Shown here: positions 13,729 to 22,395 of the stretch, in pieces | Layout: every line of letters starts with the position of its first letter | How positions within the stretch are numbered: position 1 is the stretch's first letter | Assembly (NCBI GenBank): GCA_045538305.1 | Contig: JAZSRC010000032.1 | Span: forward strand, 1 to 43,647 | DNA: 43,647 bases | Reading direction: 5' to 3' | Origin: SFHK01 sp045538305 | GTDB taxonomy: Bacteria; Bacillota; Clostridia; Christensenellales; Aristaeellaceae | Notes under the pieces: generated by a model | Seen by the model: only the letters and a program-made list of their open reading frames with translations | Told to the model about the DNA's origin: nothing | Databases searched by the model: none | Position numbers and translations under genes: made by a program

Positions 13729-15341
13729 GCTTCTTTCCGGTATACAAGCCTTCCGCCGACATAGGTTGAAAGCACGGGGATACTTCTGATTTCATCCTCC
13801 GCTGCATCGAATGGATTTTTGCCAAGCACGACAAAATCGGCCAGCATGCCGGGCTTGATCTGTCCCTTTACTGCTTCGTCAAACGACGCATAGGCGCTCC
13901 ATTTCGTGTAAGAATCAATTGCTTCGCGAACGGTAAATGCTTCTTTAGGCAAGTATTCGGTTCCGTCGATGCTCTTTCTGGTAACGGCTAACTGTATGCA
14001 TTTGAGGGCGTCGGGGAGCTCCACCGGGCAATCCGTGCCGTTTGAAACCGTGGCGCCCATTTGCATGAGCGTTTTCCAGTTATAGCTGGTGCCGGCAAGC
14101 TCTTCGCCAACGCGTGTACGGACAATATGGCTGTCATAATCGATAAATATCGCCTGCGCGTACACATGCAGATTCAAATCCCGGATTTTTTTCAATTGAT
14201 CCGCGCGCGTGATCTGACAGTGCACAATGCCGTGCCTGTGATCCGTACGCGGATTTTTCTGTATTGCCTTTTCATAGGCTTCCAGAACGCTGTCCAGGCA
14301 TGCGTCGCCGATGGCGTGTACGGCTGCCTGCATACCGTGCTCGTGGGCATACAAAACCATTTCGTTCATCGTTTTCTGATCAAACACCGGAAGTCCCCGC
14401 GTTTCCGGCGCGTCGAGATACGGCTTTGTGAGATATGCGGTATGCGCCCCCAAAGCGCCGTCACCCAGCATTTTTAAAGGGCCGCACTTAAACATATCGC
14501 TGCCTGCGCCCGTTACGTTGCCTTCGTCAATAAAAGCCTTTAACGCCTCAAGCGACGTGAAATTTGACTGTTCATACACACGAACGGTCATTTCTCCGGC
14601 TTCTTCCAGCGCTTCAAACGCGCTCTTTACCGTTTTCCAGTCGCTGCCGCTGAACGCGCCATAGTCGTCCGACTGGCAGGAAGTAATGCCATAGGCGTTG
14701 AGCGCTTTCATGGAAAGGCGCATCATATCCAAAATGTCAGCCTTTTCCGGCGGCGGCACGATTGCATACACTTCATCCATGGCGTTATCAAAAAACCTGC
14801 CATCCGGTTCTCCGTTTTCCATGCCGATTGTACCGCCCTCGGGCGATACAGAAGCAGCCGTAATTCCCAAAAGCTCAATTACCTTGGAGTTGGCAATCAG
14901 TGCATGCCCGCAGCAGCGTACAGCGATAACGGGATATTCAGTGGATACGCGGTCGAGATCGTACCGGTTCGGCATACGGCTGACGTCTGAAAAATAATCC
15001 TGATTCCAGCCGCGCCCCACCAAAAACGCCCCGCTTTTCGGCGTATGCGTTTTGGCATATTCCTGAAAGTATTCAATCATGCCTTCAAGGCTTTCCGTGT
15101 GTTCGTTCAGCTTTGCGCATCTGAGCGAATTTCCATAGGATAGCACGTGCATATGGCTGTCGTTAAAGCCGGGGCAAACAAAGTTTCCATTCAAAAATAT
15201 GCATTCATCGCCGGCGCTCTTCATTTTCAGCGCTTCGTCGTCGGTTCCGGCATATATAAAGCGTCCATCCTTGACAACAAACGCCTGACAAAGCGGCCAG
15301 TCGCCGGTATAAACCTGTCCTCCGTAGTAGATGGTCTGCAT
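13725..15341 (-). CDS. YtcJ-like metal-dependent amidohydrolase
   Basis: This 538-residue protein has the Amidohydro_3 layout. A small beta domain at both ends frames a metal-binding barrel. GFNDSHMHVLSYG carries the HxH metal ligands, HGMQAAVHAIGDACLD and HRHGIVHCQI carry later histidines, and VSNGTDCPVELPD carries the catalytic aspartate. GQIKPGMLADFVVLGKNPF is the typical closing strand. Members hydrolyse C-N bonds of diverse amides or formyl groups; the substrate here is unknown. The start is the ATG complementary to 15339-15341, about eight bases after GGAGG. It has its own extended -10 promoter. Its last codons overlap the convergent dus gene, with no terminator between them. Confidence 0.9.
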   Translation of the reverse strand: MQTIYYGGQVYTGDWPLCQAFVVKDGRFIYAGTDDEALKMKSAGDECIFLNGNFVCPGFNDSHMHVLSYGNSLRCAKLNEHTESLEGMIEYFQEYAKTHTPKSGAFLVGRGWNQDYFSDVSRMPNRYDLDRVSTEYPVIAVRCCGHALIANSKVIELLGITAASVSPEGGTIGMENGEPDGRFFDNAMDEVYAIVPPPEKADILDMMRLSMKALNAYGITSCQSDDYGAFSGSDWKTVKSAFEALEEAGEMTVRVYEQSNFTSLEALKAFIDEGNVTGAGSDMFKCGPLKMLGDGALGAHTAYLTKPYLDAPETRGLPVFDQKTMNEMVLYAHEHGMQAAVHAIGDACLDSVLEAYEKAIQKNPRTDHRHGIVHCQITRADQLKKIRDLNLHVYAQAIFIDYDSHIVRTRVGEELAGTSYNWKTLMQMGATVSNGTDCPVELPDALKCIQLAVTRKSIDGTEYLPKEAFTVREAIDSYTKWSAYASFDEAVKGQIKPGMLADFVVLGKNPFDAAEDEIRSIPVLSTYVGGRLVYRKEA

Positions 15342-15368
15342 ATGTACGCCTCCAAGTGTTTTTTTTCA

Positions 15369-15397
15369 ATTATAGCACACGCCGATACAGACGACAA
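15369..15397 (-). promoter_or_regulatory. Promoter of the amidohydrolase gene
   Basis: On the minus strand, TTGTCG (complement of 15392-15397), a 17-bp spacer and TGC-extended TATAAT (complement of 15369-15374) lie 28 bp upstream of the start codon. Confidence 0.78.
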
Positions 15398-15508
15398 TAC
15401 AAACCGAAACAAACAGGCTTGAAAGCAAACGCTATCAAGTCTATAAGCCATCAAAATTGACTTGCTTGAACGCTGATTGGTAAGGTTTCTGTCGGTTTTC
15501 AGCATATG

Positions 15509-15552
15509 AAAAGGGACTATTGCAGATTTTTTGCTTCTGCAACAGTCCCTTT
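15509..15552 (-). terminator. Intrinsic terminator of the zinc-ribbon membrane gene
   Basis: AAAGGGACTATTGCAG (15510-15525) pairs with 15537-15552 with one mismatch. Read on the minus strand the stem ends in a T-run. It lies 10 bp past the stop codon of the minus-strand gene. Confidence 0.85.
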
Positions 15553-15562
15553 GTGCGTACGG

Positions 15563-16933
15563 TTACTTGGTTACCACGAGAGATGCATATCGTGCGACCA
15601 GGTGCGGACAATAGCTGGTATCGTAGAAAAGTCGTCCGGCAACATCGGCATAAACCTCATATCTTGCGCCGATGTTGAGCGATCCGACATCGGACTGGTT
15701 TTCAAGGATGATCAGCTGCTCTTCATTTTCGCCTACATCCATAACAGAGTACTGAATGCCGTTTTCGTAATACATGTCCACAATCCGGCCTTTACACAGG
15801 AACACGCGCCCTGTCCACTGTTCATAAATCAGGCGCAGCTGCTGGTAGTCCATTGCCCAGGCATTTCTGGAGTATTCCGCCTTCGCGGGAATGTAGTTTA
15901 CAAAGAAGGAAATTTCGGAATCCTTCTTCCCGGGCATTGTTGCGCGGAATTTGACAAGGTTTTCGCCATAAGAGGAGAAGCGGGCCTTGAAGGAGAACTC
16001 GCCCGTCTGTTGATCGACTTTTACGCTGCTGCTGTCATGCAGCGTGTCAATTTCAATCCATGCGCCGGGATCCGTTCTTCCGGAAACGGTCATATAGTTA
16101 AGGGTACTTTTGAAGCTTACGGATGTGTTGAGCTCAAGGTTAATATCCATTTTATCGCGGAAGAATACGAGGTCGCGGCGCGCCTCCTTGTGCTTATCGG
16201 TCCTTACGATGATGGAAATATTGTTATCGCCAATCGGATAAATGTTGATAACCAAAGAGAGTCCGCCGTTTCGGTCCATCTTGTCGGAAACGTCTTCGCC
16301 GTTTATAATCACCTGACTTCCGTACACCACGTCCATATCAATGGATGCAAGAGAGGTGATGACGGTGTTGTAGTCGGTGGTGGGCGTGTTTATGACAACG
16401 GGCGCTTCGGGTACCGGAATGCTCATGGAGAATGCCGGAAGCTTTATTTTTTCACGGGACGATGTGATCAATACGGGAGACAGCGTGATCATTGCGCTTT
16501 CAATGTCCGACGGATCGTCCTCAAACCAGATATAATCGGCAAATTCCACATGCGCTACGCCGCCGACGAACATATAGCTTTCATGAAGCTCTTCAATGTA
16601 AAGGGTATCGCCGTCATTTCCGAAAAAGTTGATTGCGTGGCCTGTCATGCCGTTGTCAAGCGTGATGGTCTGCACCGTATGATTCACATATTCCTTTTGA
16701 ACGCGCTTTGCTTCCTGCGAGTAGTATATGCGTACGCCGATAAATGTAAATATACAGACTGTGACAAGAAGACCGATAAAAAACATCAATACGCGTAAAA
16801 ACAGGCGGGAAATTGGTATAGGCTCGACATAGTTGGTTTTGTCGGTGATAATCAGAGGTAGGCCGCAGCGCGGGCATGCATCCATATCCTCTTTGATTCT
16901 GGCTTTACATTTCGGGCACTTCAATTGAGACAT
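15563..16933 (-). CDS. Zinc-ribbon, single-pass membrane protein with extracytoplasmic beta domains
   Basis: This protein of up to 456 residues starts with a zinc ribbon, CPKCKARIKEDMDACPRCG (residues 6-24). A single membrane segment (about 45-66) follows, and then a long outside region. That region contains Ig-like beta stretches (for example TVSGRTDPGAWIEIDTL and GEFSFKARF, of the kind found in glucodextranase-type B domains) and a final OB-like segment (GRVFLCKGRIVDMYYENGIQ). Function is unknown. GGAGG directly abuts the ATG at 16931-16933, which is poor spacing. TTG at codon 4, nine bases from GGAGG, is a real alternative start and would leave the ribbon intact. It has a strong promoter and terminator and is monocistronic. 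Confidence 0.8.
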   Translation of the reverse strand: MSQLKCPKCKARIKEDMDACPRCGLPLIITDKTNYVEPIPISRLFLRVLMFFIGLLVTVCIFTFIGVRIYYSQEAKRVQKEYVNHTVQTITLDNGMTGHAINFFGNDGDTLYIEELHESYMFVGGVAHVEFADYIWFEDDPSDIESAMITLSPVLITSSREKIKLPAFSMSIPVPEAPVVINTPTTDYNTVITSLASIDMDVVYGSQVIINGEDVSDKMDRNGGLSLVINIYPIGDNNISIIVRTDKHKEARRDLVFFRDKMDINLELNTSVSFKSTLNYMTVSGRTDPGAWIEIDTLHDSSSVKVDQQTGEFSFKARFSSYGENLVKFRATMPGKKDSEISFFVNYIPAKAEYSRNAWAMDYQQLRLIYEQWTGRVFLCKGRIVDMYYENGIQYSVMDVGENEEQLIILENQSDVGSLNIGARYEVYADVAGRLFYDTSYCPHLVARYASLVVTK

Positions 16934-16961
16934 CCTCCGGAAAACATATTTCGCTTTTTAT

Positions 16962-16990
16962 ATTGTATCACAATCTTATGCCTGCGTCAA
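16962..16990 (-). promoter_or_regulatory. Promoter of the zinc-ribbon membrane gene
   Basis: On the minus strand, TTGACG (complement of 16985-16990), a 17-bp spacer and TGA-extended TACAAT (complement of 16962-16967) lie just upstream of the gene. The predicted leader is about 22 nt. Confidence 0.78.
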
Positions 16991-17092
16991 AGGCTTGGGG
17001 CACTAAAGCGCATGCATTTGAGGGGCGGAAGATGACAGAAAGTGAAAAAAAGAATGAAAATTGATTTTTTGCTATGCGAATAGCGCAAAATA

Positions 17093-17101
17093 TGCTATAA
17101 T
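17093..17101 (+). promoter_or_regulatory. Extended -10 promoter of the small membrane protein gene
   Basis: TGCTATAAT at 17093-17101 is a perfect extended -10. The -35 region (TATGCG at 17073) is poor. It lies 43 bp before the start codon. Confidence 0.65.
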
Positions 17102-17144
17102 AGAACGCGTAATGAAAAAACATGTAATTGGGGGTAGCTTTCAC

Positions 17145-17702
17145 ATGGCAATGGATAATTTCAGAGAAGAAATCGTGGTCAAGCGTCATAACATGTTGGC
17201 CAATCTTCTTTATTATTTCGCATGGATATCGCTGGCTGTTTTCGGAATTATCGGTATTTTCACAATTCAGATGGTTCTTAACAGCATCGGCAGAGGGCCT
17301 TTCCCATGGGCAATGCTCATTATAGGCGTGATCATGATCGCTCTTGCTGCGCTTGTATGGATCAAAAAGGATACGCTCCGGGTGGAATATGAGTATACGT
17401 TTACAAACGGTGTGCTTGATGTATCGATGGTTCTGAATAACGCAAAGCGCAGATATCTTACGGAATTGAACCTGAAAACCGTGGAAGCCTGCGGCAGGGT
17501 ATCTCATCCTTCCTTCCAGCGCTATCTGAGCGACCGCAACATTAAAAAGCACAACTGGTTCCTGAACCGGGACAGCGACCTTGTATATTTCTGCTTCAGC
17601 AAAAACAGCGTGCGCCATCTCATGATTATCGAGCCCAGCGAGGAAATGGTGAAACTGATCAACAACCCGCGTTATCTGGGGTTTGGCATCTGGCAGAAGT
17701 AA
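17145..17702 (+). CDS. Two-helix membrane protein, possibly DUF6106-like
   Basis: This 185-residue protein has a short charged start (MAMDNFREEIVVKRHN), two hydrophobic helices (about 20-43 and 52-72), and then a cytoplasmic beta-rich domain (LRVEYEYTFTNGVLDVSMVL). That domain is followed by SDRNIKKHNWFLNRDSDLVY and a tail ending GFGIWQK. The pattern is like small clostridial membrane proteins annotated DUF6106, but I am not certain of that match. The start is ATG 17145, ten bases after GGGGG; ATG 17112 lacks an SD. It has its own extended -10 promoter and a terminator at 17729. It lies head to head with the zinc-ribbon membrane gene. Confidence 0.75.
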   Translation: MAMDNFREEIVVKRHNMLANLLYYFAWISLAVFGIIGIFTIQMVLNSIGRGPFPWAMLIIGVIMIALAALVWIKKDTLRVEYEYTFTNGVLDVSMVLNNAKRRYLTELNLKTVEACGRVSHPSFQRYLSDRNIKKHNWFLNRDSDLVYFCFSKNSVRHLMIIEPSEEMVKLINNPRYLGFGIWQK

Positions 17703-17728
17703 TTCCGTTCTCACAAACGATTTATAAG

Positions 17729-17772
17729 GGAATGCTTCCCGCATGCGATCTTGCGGGAGGCGTTCCGCTTTT
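17729..17772 (+). terminator. Intrinsic terminator after the small membrane protein gene
   Basis: A 15-bp stem (17729-17743 with 17752-17766, two G-T wobbles) encloses an 8-nt loop and is followed by GCTTTT. Confidence 0.75.
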
Positions 17773-17797
17773 CATGTAAGGAAGGCGAGAGGCAGCT

Positions 17798-18943
17798 ATG
17801 CAGGCCTATTTGGACAACAGCGCGACGACACGCCCCACGGACAAAGTGATTGACGAGATGTCGCGCGCTATGCGGGAAAGGTATTTTAATCCGTCCTCTA
17901 TGTATCGCGAAGCCCTGATACCGGAAAAGGAAATGAACGAATGCAGGGATCTGATCCGCCGGGAGCTTCGTGCAAAAGACGCCAGAGTAATCTTTACATC
18001 CGGCGGCACCGAAAGCAACAATCTTGCGCTTCTGGGTGCTGTGGGCCTGATGAGGGCGCCCATTCGCGTTGCGATTTCGGCGGTGGAGCACCCCAGCGTG
18101 CTTGAAACCGCCGAGCGGCTGAAGGAAGCGGGCGCGGAGGTTGTTAAAATCCCTGTGACCGGCACGGGGGATGCAGATATAGGCGCGCTTGACCGGTTGC
18201 TTGACGAAGGCATATCGCTTGTCAGCGTTATGCAGGTAAATAATGAAACTGGCGCGATTAACGATATTGGAAAAATCAGTGCGCTTGTGCGTGAAAAGTG
18301 TCCGAATGCGAAAATTCATGTCGATGGCGTTCAGGGTTTTATGCGTGAGGATATCGATTTTTCCTATATTGATATGTATACGCTGTCTGCTCACAAAATT
18401 CACGGGCCCAAGGGCGTCGGCGCTTTGGTTGTAAAAAAGGGGATGCGTCTAAAGCCCGGCCATATCGGCGGCGGGCAGGAGGACGCTTACCGCAGCGGCA
18501 CCGAAAACACACCGGGTATCAGCGGTCTGAAGCGCGCCATACAGGATATGAAAGAGCTTCCGGAGCGGAAGACAACGCTTATGAATAAAAGGACGCGCAT
18601 GCTTTCAATGATGCGTTCTCTGATTCCCGAAGTCAAAGTGAACGGCCCGGAGGACGGAAACGGCGCCGGGCACATATTGAACATATCCTTTCCGGGCGTT
18701 CGCGGCGAGGTAATGCTGCACGCGCTGGAGGAAGTCGGTGTGCTTGCCTCTACGGGCAGCGCATGCTCTTCCAAAAAGAGGCGCGTAAGCCATGTGCTTA
18801 CGGCGATGGGCATAGAACCCGCGCGCGCGGAATGCGCGCTGCGCTTCAGCTTTTCGCCCTACACGACGGATGAAGAAATTGATTATGCCTGCCGGAAAGC
18901 GCAGGAAAAATACGAAATATTGAAACGGTTTCAAAGGAGATAG
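17798..18943 (+). CDS. Cysteine desulfurase (NifS/IscS family) paired with ThiI
   Basis: This 381-residue PLP enzyme removes sulfur from L-cysteine as a persulfide for tRNA thiolation, thiazole or Fe-S synthesis. Family marks are LDNSATTRP at the start, FTSGGTESNN, HVDGVQG (D176, Q179 stacking on PLP), SAHKIHGPKG with the PLP lysine K200, and STGSACSS with the catalytic cysteine C323 on a flexible loop. RFSFSP closes the motif set. It sits 6 bp upstream of thiI, the same pairing as nifZ-thiI in Bacillus, so sulfur transfer to ThiI is the best-supported role. The start is ATG 17798 with AGAGG upstream. No own promoter was obvious. Confidence 0.93.
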   Translation: MQAYLDNSATTRPTDKVIDEMSRAMRERYFNPSSMYREALIPEKEMNECRDLIRRELRAKDARVIFTSGGTESNNLALLGAVGLMRAPIRVAISAVEHPSVLETAERLKEAGAEVVKIPVTGTGDADIGALDRLLDEGISLVSVMQVNNETGAINDIGKISALVREKCPNAKIHVDGVQGFMREDIDFSYIDMYTLSAHKIHGPKGVGALVVKKGMRLKPGHIGGGQEDAYRSGTENTPGISGLKRAIQDMKELPERKTTLMNKRTRMLSMMRSLIPEVKVNGPEDGNGAGHILNISFPGVRGEVMLHALEEVGVLASTGSACSSKKRRVSHVLTAMGIEPARAECALRFSFSPYTTDEEIDYACRKAQEKYEILKRFQRR

Positions 18944-18949
18944 AGATTT

Positions 18950-20098
18950 ATGCGCAAGGTACTGCTCGCCCGGTTCGGCGAGGTTCATTTGAAGGGGCAA
19001 AACCGTCCGTTTTTCTTAAGGACGCTGGTTGATAACGTAAGAAAAGCCGTAGAAGACATTGGCGGTCATGTTTGGATGGCGGAATCCCGGATTTATGTTT
19101 CGGGTGCGCAGGATATGGACGAATGCCTGGAGCGCGTAAGAAAGGTGTTCGGTATTTATTCCGTAAGCCCCGCGGTTGAAATGGAGAAGGACCTGGACGC
19201 GATCTTTGAGGAAGCCGTGCGCATGATGAAAGGTGTAACCGGAACATTCAAGGTCATGTGCAAAAGAAGCGACAAAAAATTCCCGCTCAATTCTCAGGAG
19301 CTGGCGTCCAAGGCAGGCGAAAAGATTCTGGAAGCATATCCCCATCTGAAGGTGGATGTGCATAAGCCCCAGACCGAAATGTGGATTGAAATCCGCGACC
19401 ACGCTTATCTGTGCAATTCCGAAACCATGGCTGTCGGCGGTATGCCGATGTTTACCTCCGGCCGCGCAATGCTGCTGCTTTCCGGCGGCATTGACAGCCC
19501 TGTCGCCGGCTATCAGATTATGAGAAGGGGCGTCAATACGCAGGCCATTCACTTTGCCAGCCCGCCATATACCTCCGAGCGCGCAAGAGAGAAAGTGCTT
19601 TCCCTTGCAAAGGCAATCAGCGCCTATGAGTTTGGAATGCGCGTCTTTGTGGTTCCCTTTACCGATATTCAGATGCAGATTCATGAAAAGTGCGAGGAGG
19701 GACTCGGCACTGTGATCATGCGCCGCTTTATGATGCGCATTGCCGATAGAATCGCCAGAGAGAACAACTGTCAGGCGCTGATCACTGGCGAATCCATAGG
19801 ACAGGTGGCTTCTCAGACCATGGAAGCGCTGGCCTGCACGGATGCGGTAGCTACCATGCCCGTATTCCGTCCGCTGATCGGTCTTGACAAGCTGGAGATT
19901 ATCCGTATTGCCGAAAAGATTGATACCTACGAAACCTCAATCCTTCCGTATGAGGACTGCTGCACCGTGTTCACGCCCCGTCATCCTGTGACCAAGCCCA
20001 AACTTGAAAAGGTGGTGGCGGAGGAAGCCAAACTGGATATTGACAAGCTGGTCGAAGAAGCGGTTCAGAATACGGAGAAGCTGGATATCAAGCCCTGA
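18950..20098 (+). CDS. thiI: tRNA 4-thiouridine synthase ThiI
   Basis: This 382-residue enzyme adenylates U8 of tRNA and, with sulfur from the desulfurase encoded just upstream, forms 4-thiouridine. It can also feed thiazole synthesis. It has an N-terminal ferredoxin-like region, a THUMP domain (about 60-165), and a PP-loop AMP-forming domain with LLSGGIDSP (SGGIDSP at 178-184). EDCCTVFTPRHPVTKPK lies near the end. There is no C-terminal rhodanese domain, as in most Firmicutes, so the persulfide must be passed directly. ATG 18950 follows after AAAGGAGATAG. The gap to the next gene is 16 bp, so the operon continues. Confidence 0.96.
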   Translation: MRKVLLARFGEVHLKGQNRPFFLRTLVDNVRKAVEDIGGHVWMAESRIYVSGAQDMDECLERVRKVFGIYSVSPAVEMEKDLDAIFEEAVRMMKGVTGTFKVMCKRSDKKFPLNSQELASKAGEKILEAYPHLKVDVHKPQTEMWIEIRDHAYLCNSETMAVGGMPMFTSGRAMLLLSGGIDSPVAGYQIMRRGVNTQAIHFASPPYTSERAREKVLSLAKAISAYEFGMRVFVVPFTDIQMQIHEKCEEGLGTVIMRRFMMRIADRIARENNCQALITGESIGQVASQTMEALACTDAVATMPVFRPLIGLDKLEIIRIAEKIDTYETSILPYEDCCTVFTPRHPVTKPKLEKVVAEEAKLDIDKLVEEAVQNTEKLDIKP

Positions 20099-20114
20099 AA
20101 AGGAAGGATGCTTT

Positions 20115-22382
20115 TTGACGCTTTCTGAATTTATACAGAATCTGAAAAATGATTCACAGTTCATGGAAAACGTAACAAGCTGGCGCGAGCTGGAGCCGCG
20201 CGAAGCCCGATACGCGCCCTTTCCAGAAAATCTGGATGCGCGTATCTGTGCGGCGCTTCATTCGCGCGGCATTCAAAACCTGTATTCGCATCAGCGTACA
20301 GCCGCGGACCTTGCATATGAGGGCCGCGACTTTGTCGTTGTTACGCCCACGGCTTCGGGAAAGACGCTGTGCTATAATCTGCCGGTTTTACGCACGATTT
20401 TGCAGGACGATGCAGCCCGCGCGCTGTATCTTTTCCCCACAAAGGCGCTTTCCAGCGATCAGGTATCGGAACTGTACGCTTTGATTGAAGAAATGAACTG
20501 TGAAATCAAGGCCTATACCTATGATGGCGACACGCCTGCTTCTGCGCGCACCGCCATTCGTCAGGCAGGACATGTCGTGGTTACCAATCCCGATATGCTT
20601 CATCAGGGAATACTGCCGCACCATACAAAATGGGTGAAGCTGTTTGAAAACCTGAAGTATGTCGTGATTGACGAAATTCACGCCTACAGAGGCGTGTTTG
20701 GGTCGAATCTTGCCAATGTGCTTAGAAGGCTCAGGCGCATTTGCGCGTTTTACGGCGCCAATCCCACCTTTATCTGCTGCTCGGCCACCATTCACAATCC
20801 CAAAGAGCTTGCGGAAAGCATGGTTGGAAAGCCGATGGCGCTGATTGACGATAACGGCGCGCCTGCAGGCAGAAAGCACGTTGTGTTCTATAACCCGCCT
20901 GTTGTGAATCGACAGCTTGGAATCCGTGCGGGCAGCATACCCGCAACGCGCGATATTGCAGCCAGGCTTGTGAAATCAGGCGTTCAGTCCATTGTGTTTG
21001 CGCGCTCACGCCTCGCGGTCGAGGTACTTTTGCGCTATTCCAAGGATCTCGTGCGCGATGCGCTCGGTAATTCCGCCCGCGTTCGCGGATACAGGGGCGG
21101 TTATCTTCCCACGCTCAGGCGCGAGATCGAACGCGAGCTTCGCGCAGGCCATGTGGATATGGTGGTATCCACCAACGCATTGGAGCTTGGCATTGACATC
21201 GGTCAATTGGACGCATGTGTGATGTGCGGCTATCCCGGAACGATTGCCAGCACATGGCAGCAGGCCGGACGCGCGGGCAGACGATCGAACGAGGCGCTGA
21301 TGATTCTGGTCGCCAGCTCCAATCCGCTTGATCAGTACATCATCAGCCATCCTGAGTACTTTTTCGGCCAGTCTCCGGAGCGGGCTTACATCAATCCGGA
21401 CAATCTGTATATACTGCTCAATCATATAAAATGCGCCGCCTATGAGCTTCCTTTTATGGAGGATGAAACATTTGGCGGCGTGGAGGAAACGCAAGAGCTT
21501 TTGAAGTACCTTGCTTCCGAGGACATATTGCGTCCGGTGTCCGGCAAATGGTATTGGATGGCGGAGGAATTCCCTCAGGCCGGTATCAATTTGCGGAGCG
21601 CTTCAGATCAGAATTTCCTGATTATCGATATCACCGATCCCAAAAAGCATCGCGTGGTAGGGGAAATGGATCGCTTTACCGTTCCTATGCTGTTGCACAA
21701 ATATGCCATCTATATGCATGAGGGACGCCAATATCAGGTGGAAGATCTGGACTTTGATGACAAAAAGGCATATATCCGCGAGGTGGATGTGGGCTATTAC
21801 ACGGACGCAGACCTGACTACCAGCCTCAAGGTACTGGATGAATTCGAATCCGCGCCTATAGGATGCATGGAGAGGCACAGGGGCGAGGTGATGGTTTCCT
21901 CCATCGTAACGCTGTTTAAGAAAATCCGCTTTGATACGCATGAAAACCTCGGTTGGGGGCCGGTAACGCTGCCGGAGCTCGAAATGCATACCACCTCCTG
22001 CTGGTGGACGTTGCCCGACGGTATGGAGGGAAGATACGGAAAGGATGAAATAAAAACCGCGATGGTAGCGCTGGCGTATCTTTTGCGGCATATCGCGCCC
22101 ATGTATCTGATGTGCGCGCCAACGGATATCAGCGTGGTCTATCATGTAAAAGATCCTTTCAGCGACCGGCCTACCCTGTATCTGTATGATCATATTCCCG
22201 GCGGTATCGGTCTTTCCGACCGCGTGTATGATATGAATCTGGAACTTTTTGAAGAGGCGCTTCGAATGCTTACATCCTGTCCCTGTCCCAACGGCTGCCC
22301 CAGCTGTGTAGGCGCAAACGCGCAGGGGGCAAAGCGTGCGCTGATATCCATTCTGAAGGAACTTACGGAAAAAAAGGCGTAA
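20115..22382 (+). CDS. mrfA: DEAD/DEAH helicase of the MrfA (YprA/Hrq1-like) family
   Basis: This 755-residue SF2 helicase matches Bacillus MrfA, a DNA-repair helicase acting with nuclease MrfB on mitomycin-type adducts. The start is TTG 20115, seven bases after AAGGAAGG. The sequence from it (LSEFIQNLKN then SWRELEPREA) lines up with the MrfA N-terminus, whereas earlier in-frame ATGs lie inside thiI. Motifs are Walker A TPTASGKT (77-84), DEIH box (186-189), CCSATI, STNALELGIDIG and QQAGRAGRR. The C-terminal zinc-binding MZB domain has CPCPNGCPSC, the CxCxxxCxxC ligand spacing. No mrfB gene follows; a sulfatase gene starts 13 bp downstream. Operon position after thiI is unusual. Confidence 0.92.
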   Translation: MTLSEFIQNLKNDSQFMENVTSWRELEPREARYAPFPENLDARICAALHSRGIQNLYSHQRTAADLAYEGRDFVVVTPTASGKTLCYNLPVLRTILQDDAARALYLFPTKALSSDQVSELYALIEEMNCEIKAYTYDGDTPASARTAIRQAGHVVVTNPDMLHQGILPHHTKWVKLFENLKYVVIDEIHAYRGVFGSNLANVLRRLRRICAFYGANPTFICCSATIHNPKELAESMVGKPMALIDDNGAPAGRKHVVFYNPPVVNRQLGIRAGSIPATRDIAARLVKSGVQSIVFARSRLAVEVLLRYSKDLVRDALGNSARVRGYRGGYLPTLRREIERELRAGHVDMVVSTNALELGIDIGQLDACVMCGYPGTIASTWQQAGRAGRRSNEALMILVASSNPLDQYIISHPEYFFGQSPERAYINPDNLYILLNHIKCAAYELPFMEDETFGGVEETQELLKYLASEDILRPVSGKWYWMAEEFPQAGINLRSASDQNFLIIDITDPKKHRVVGEMDRFTVPMLLHKYAIYMHEGRQYQVEDLDFDDKKAYIREVDVGYYTDADLTTSLKVLDEFESAPIGCMERHRGEVMVSSIVTLFKKIRFDTHENLGWGPVTLPELEMHTTSCWWTLPDGMEGRYGKDEIKTAMVALAYLLRHIAPMYLMCAPTDISVVYHVKDPFSDRPTLYLYDHIPGGIGLSDRVYDMNLELFEEALRMLTSCPCPNGCPSCVGANAQGAKRALISILKELTEKKA

Positions 22383-22395
22383 GGAGAAGCGAACG

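Noticed and set aside
20004..20114. Earlier in-frame ATG (20004) as the start of the MrfA helicase
   Set aside because: It would place 37 residues inside thiI. TTG 20115 has the right SD spacing and matches the MrfA N-terminus.
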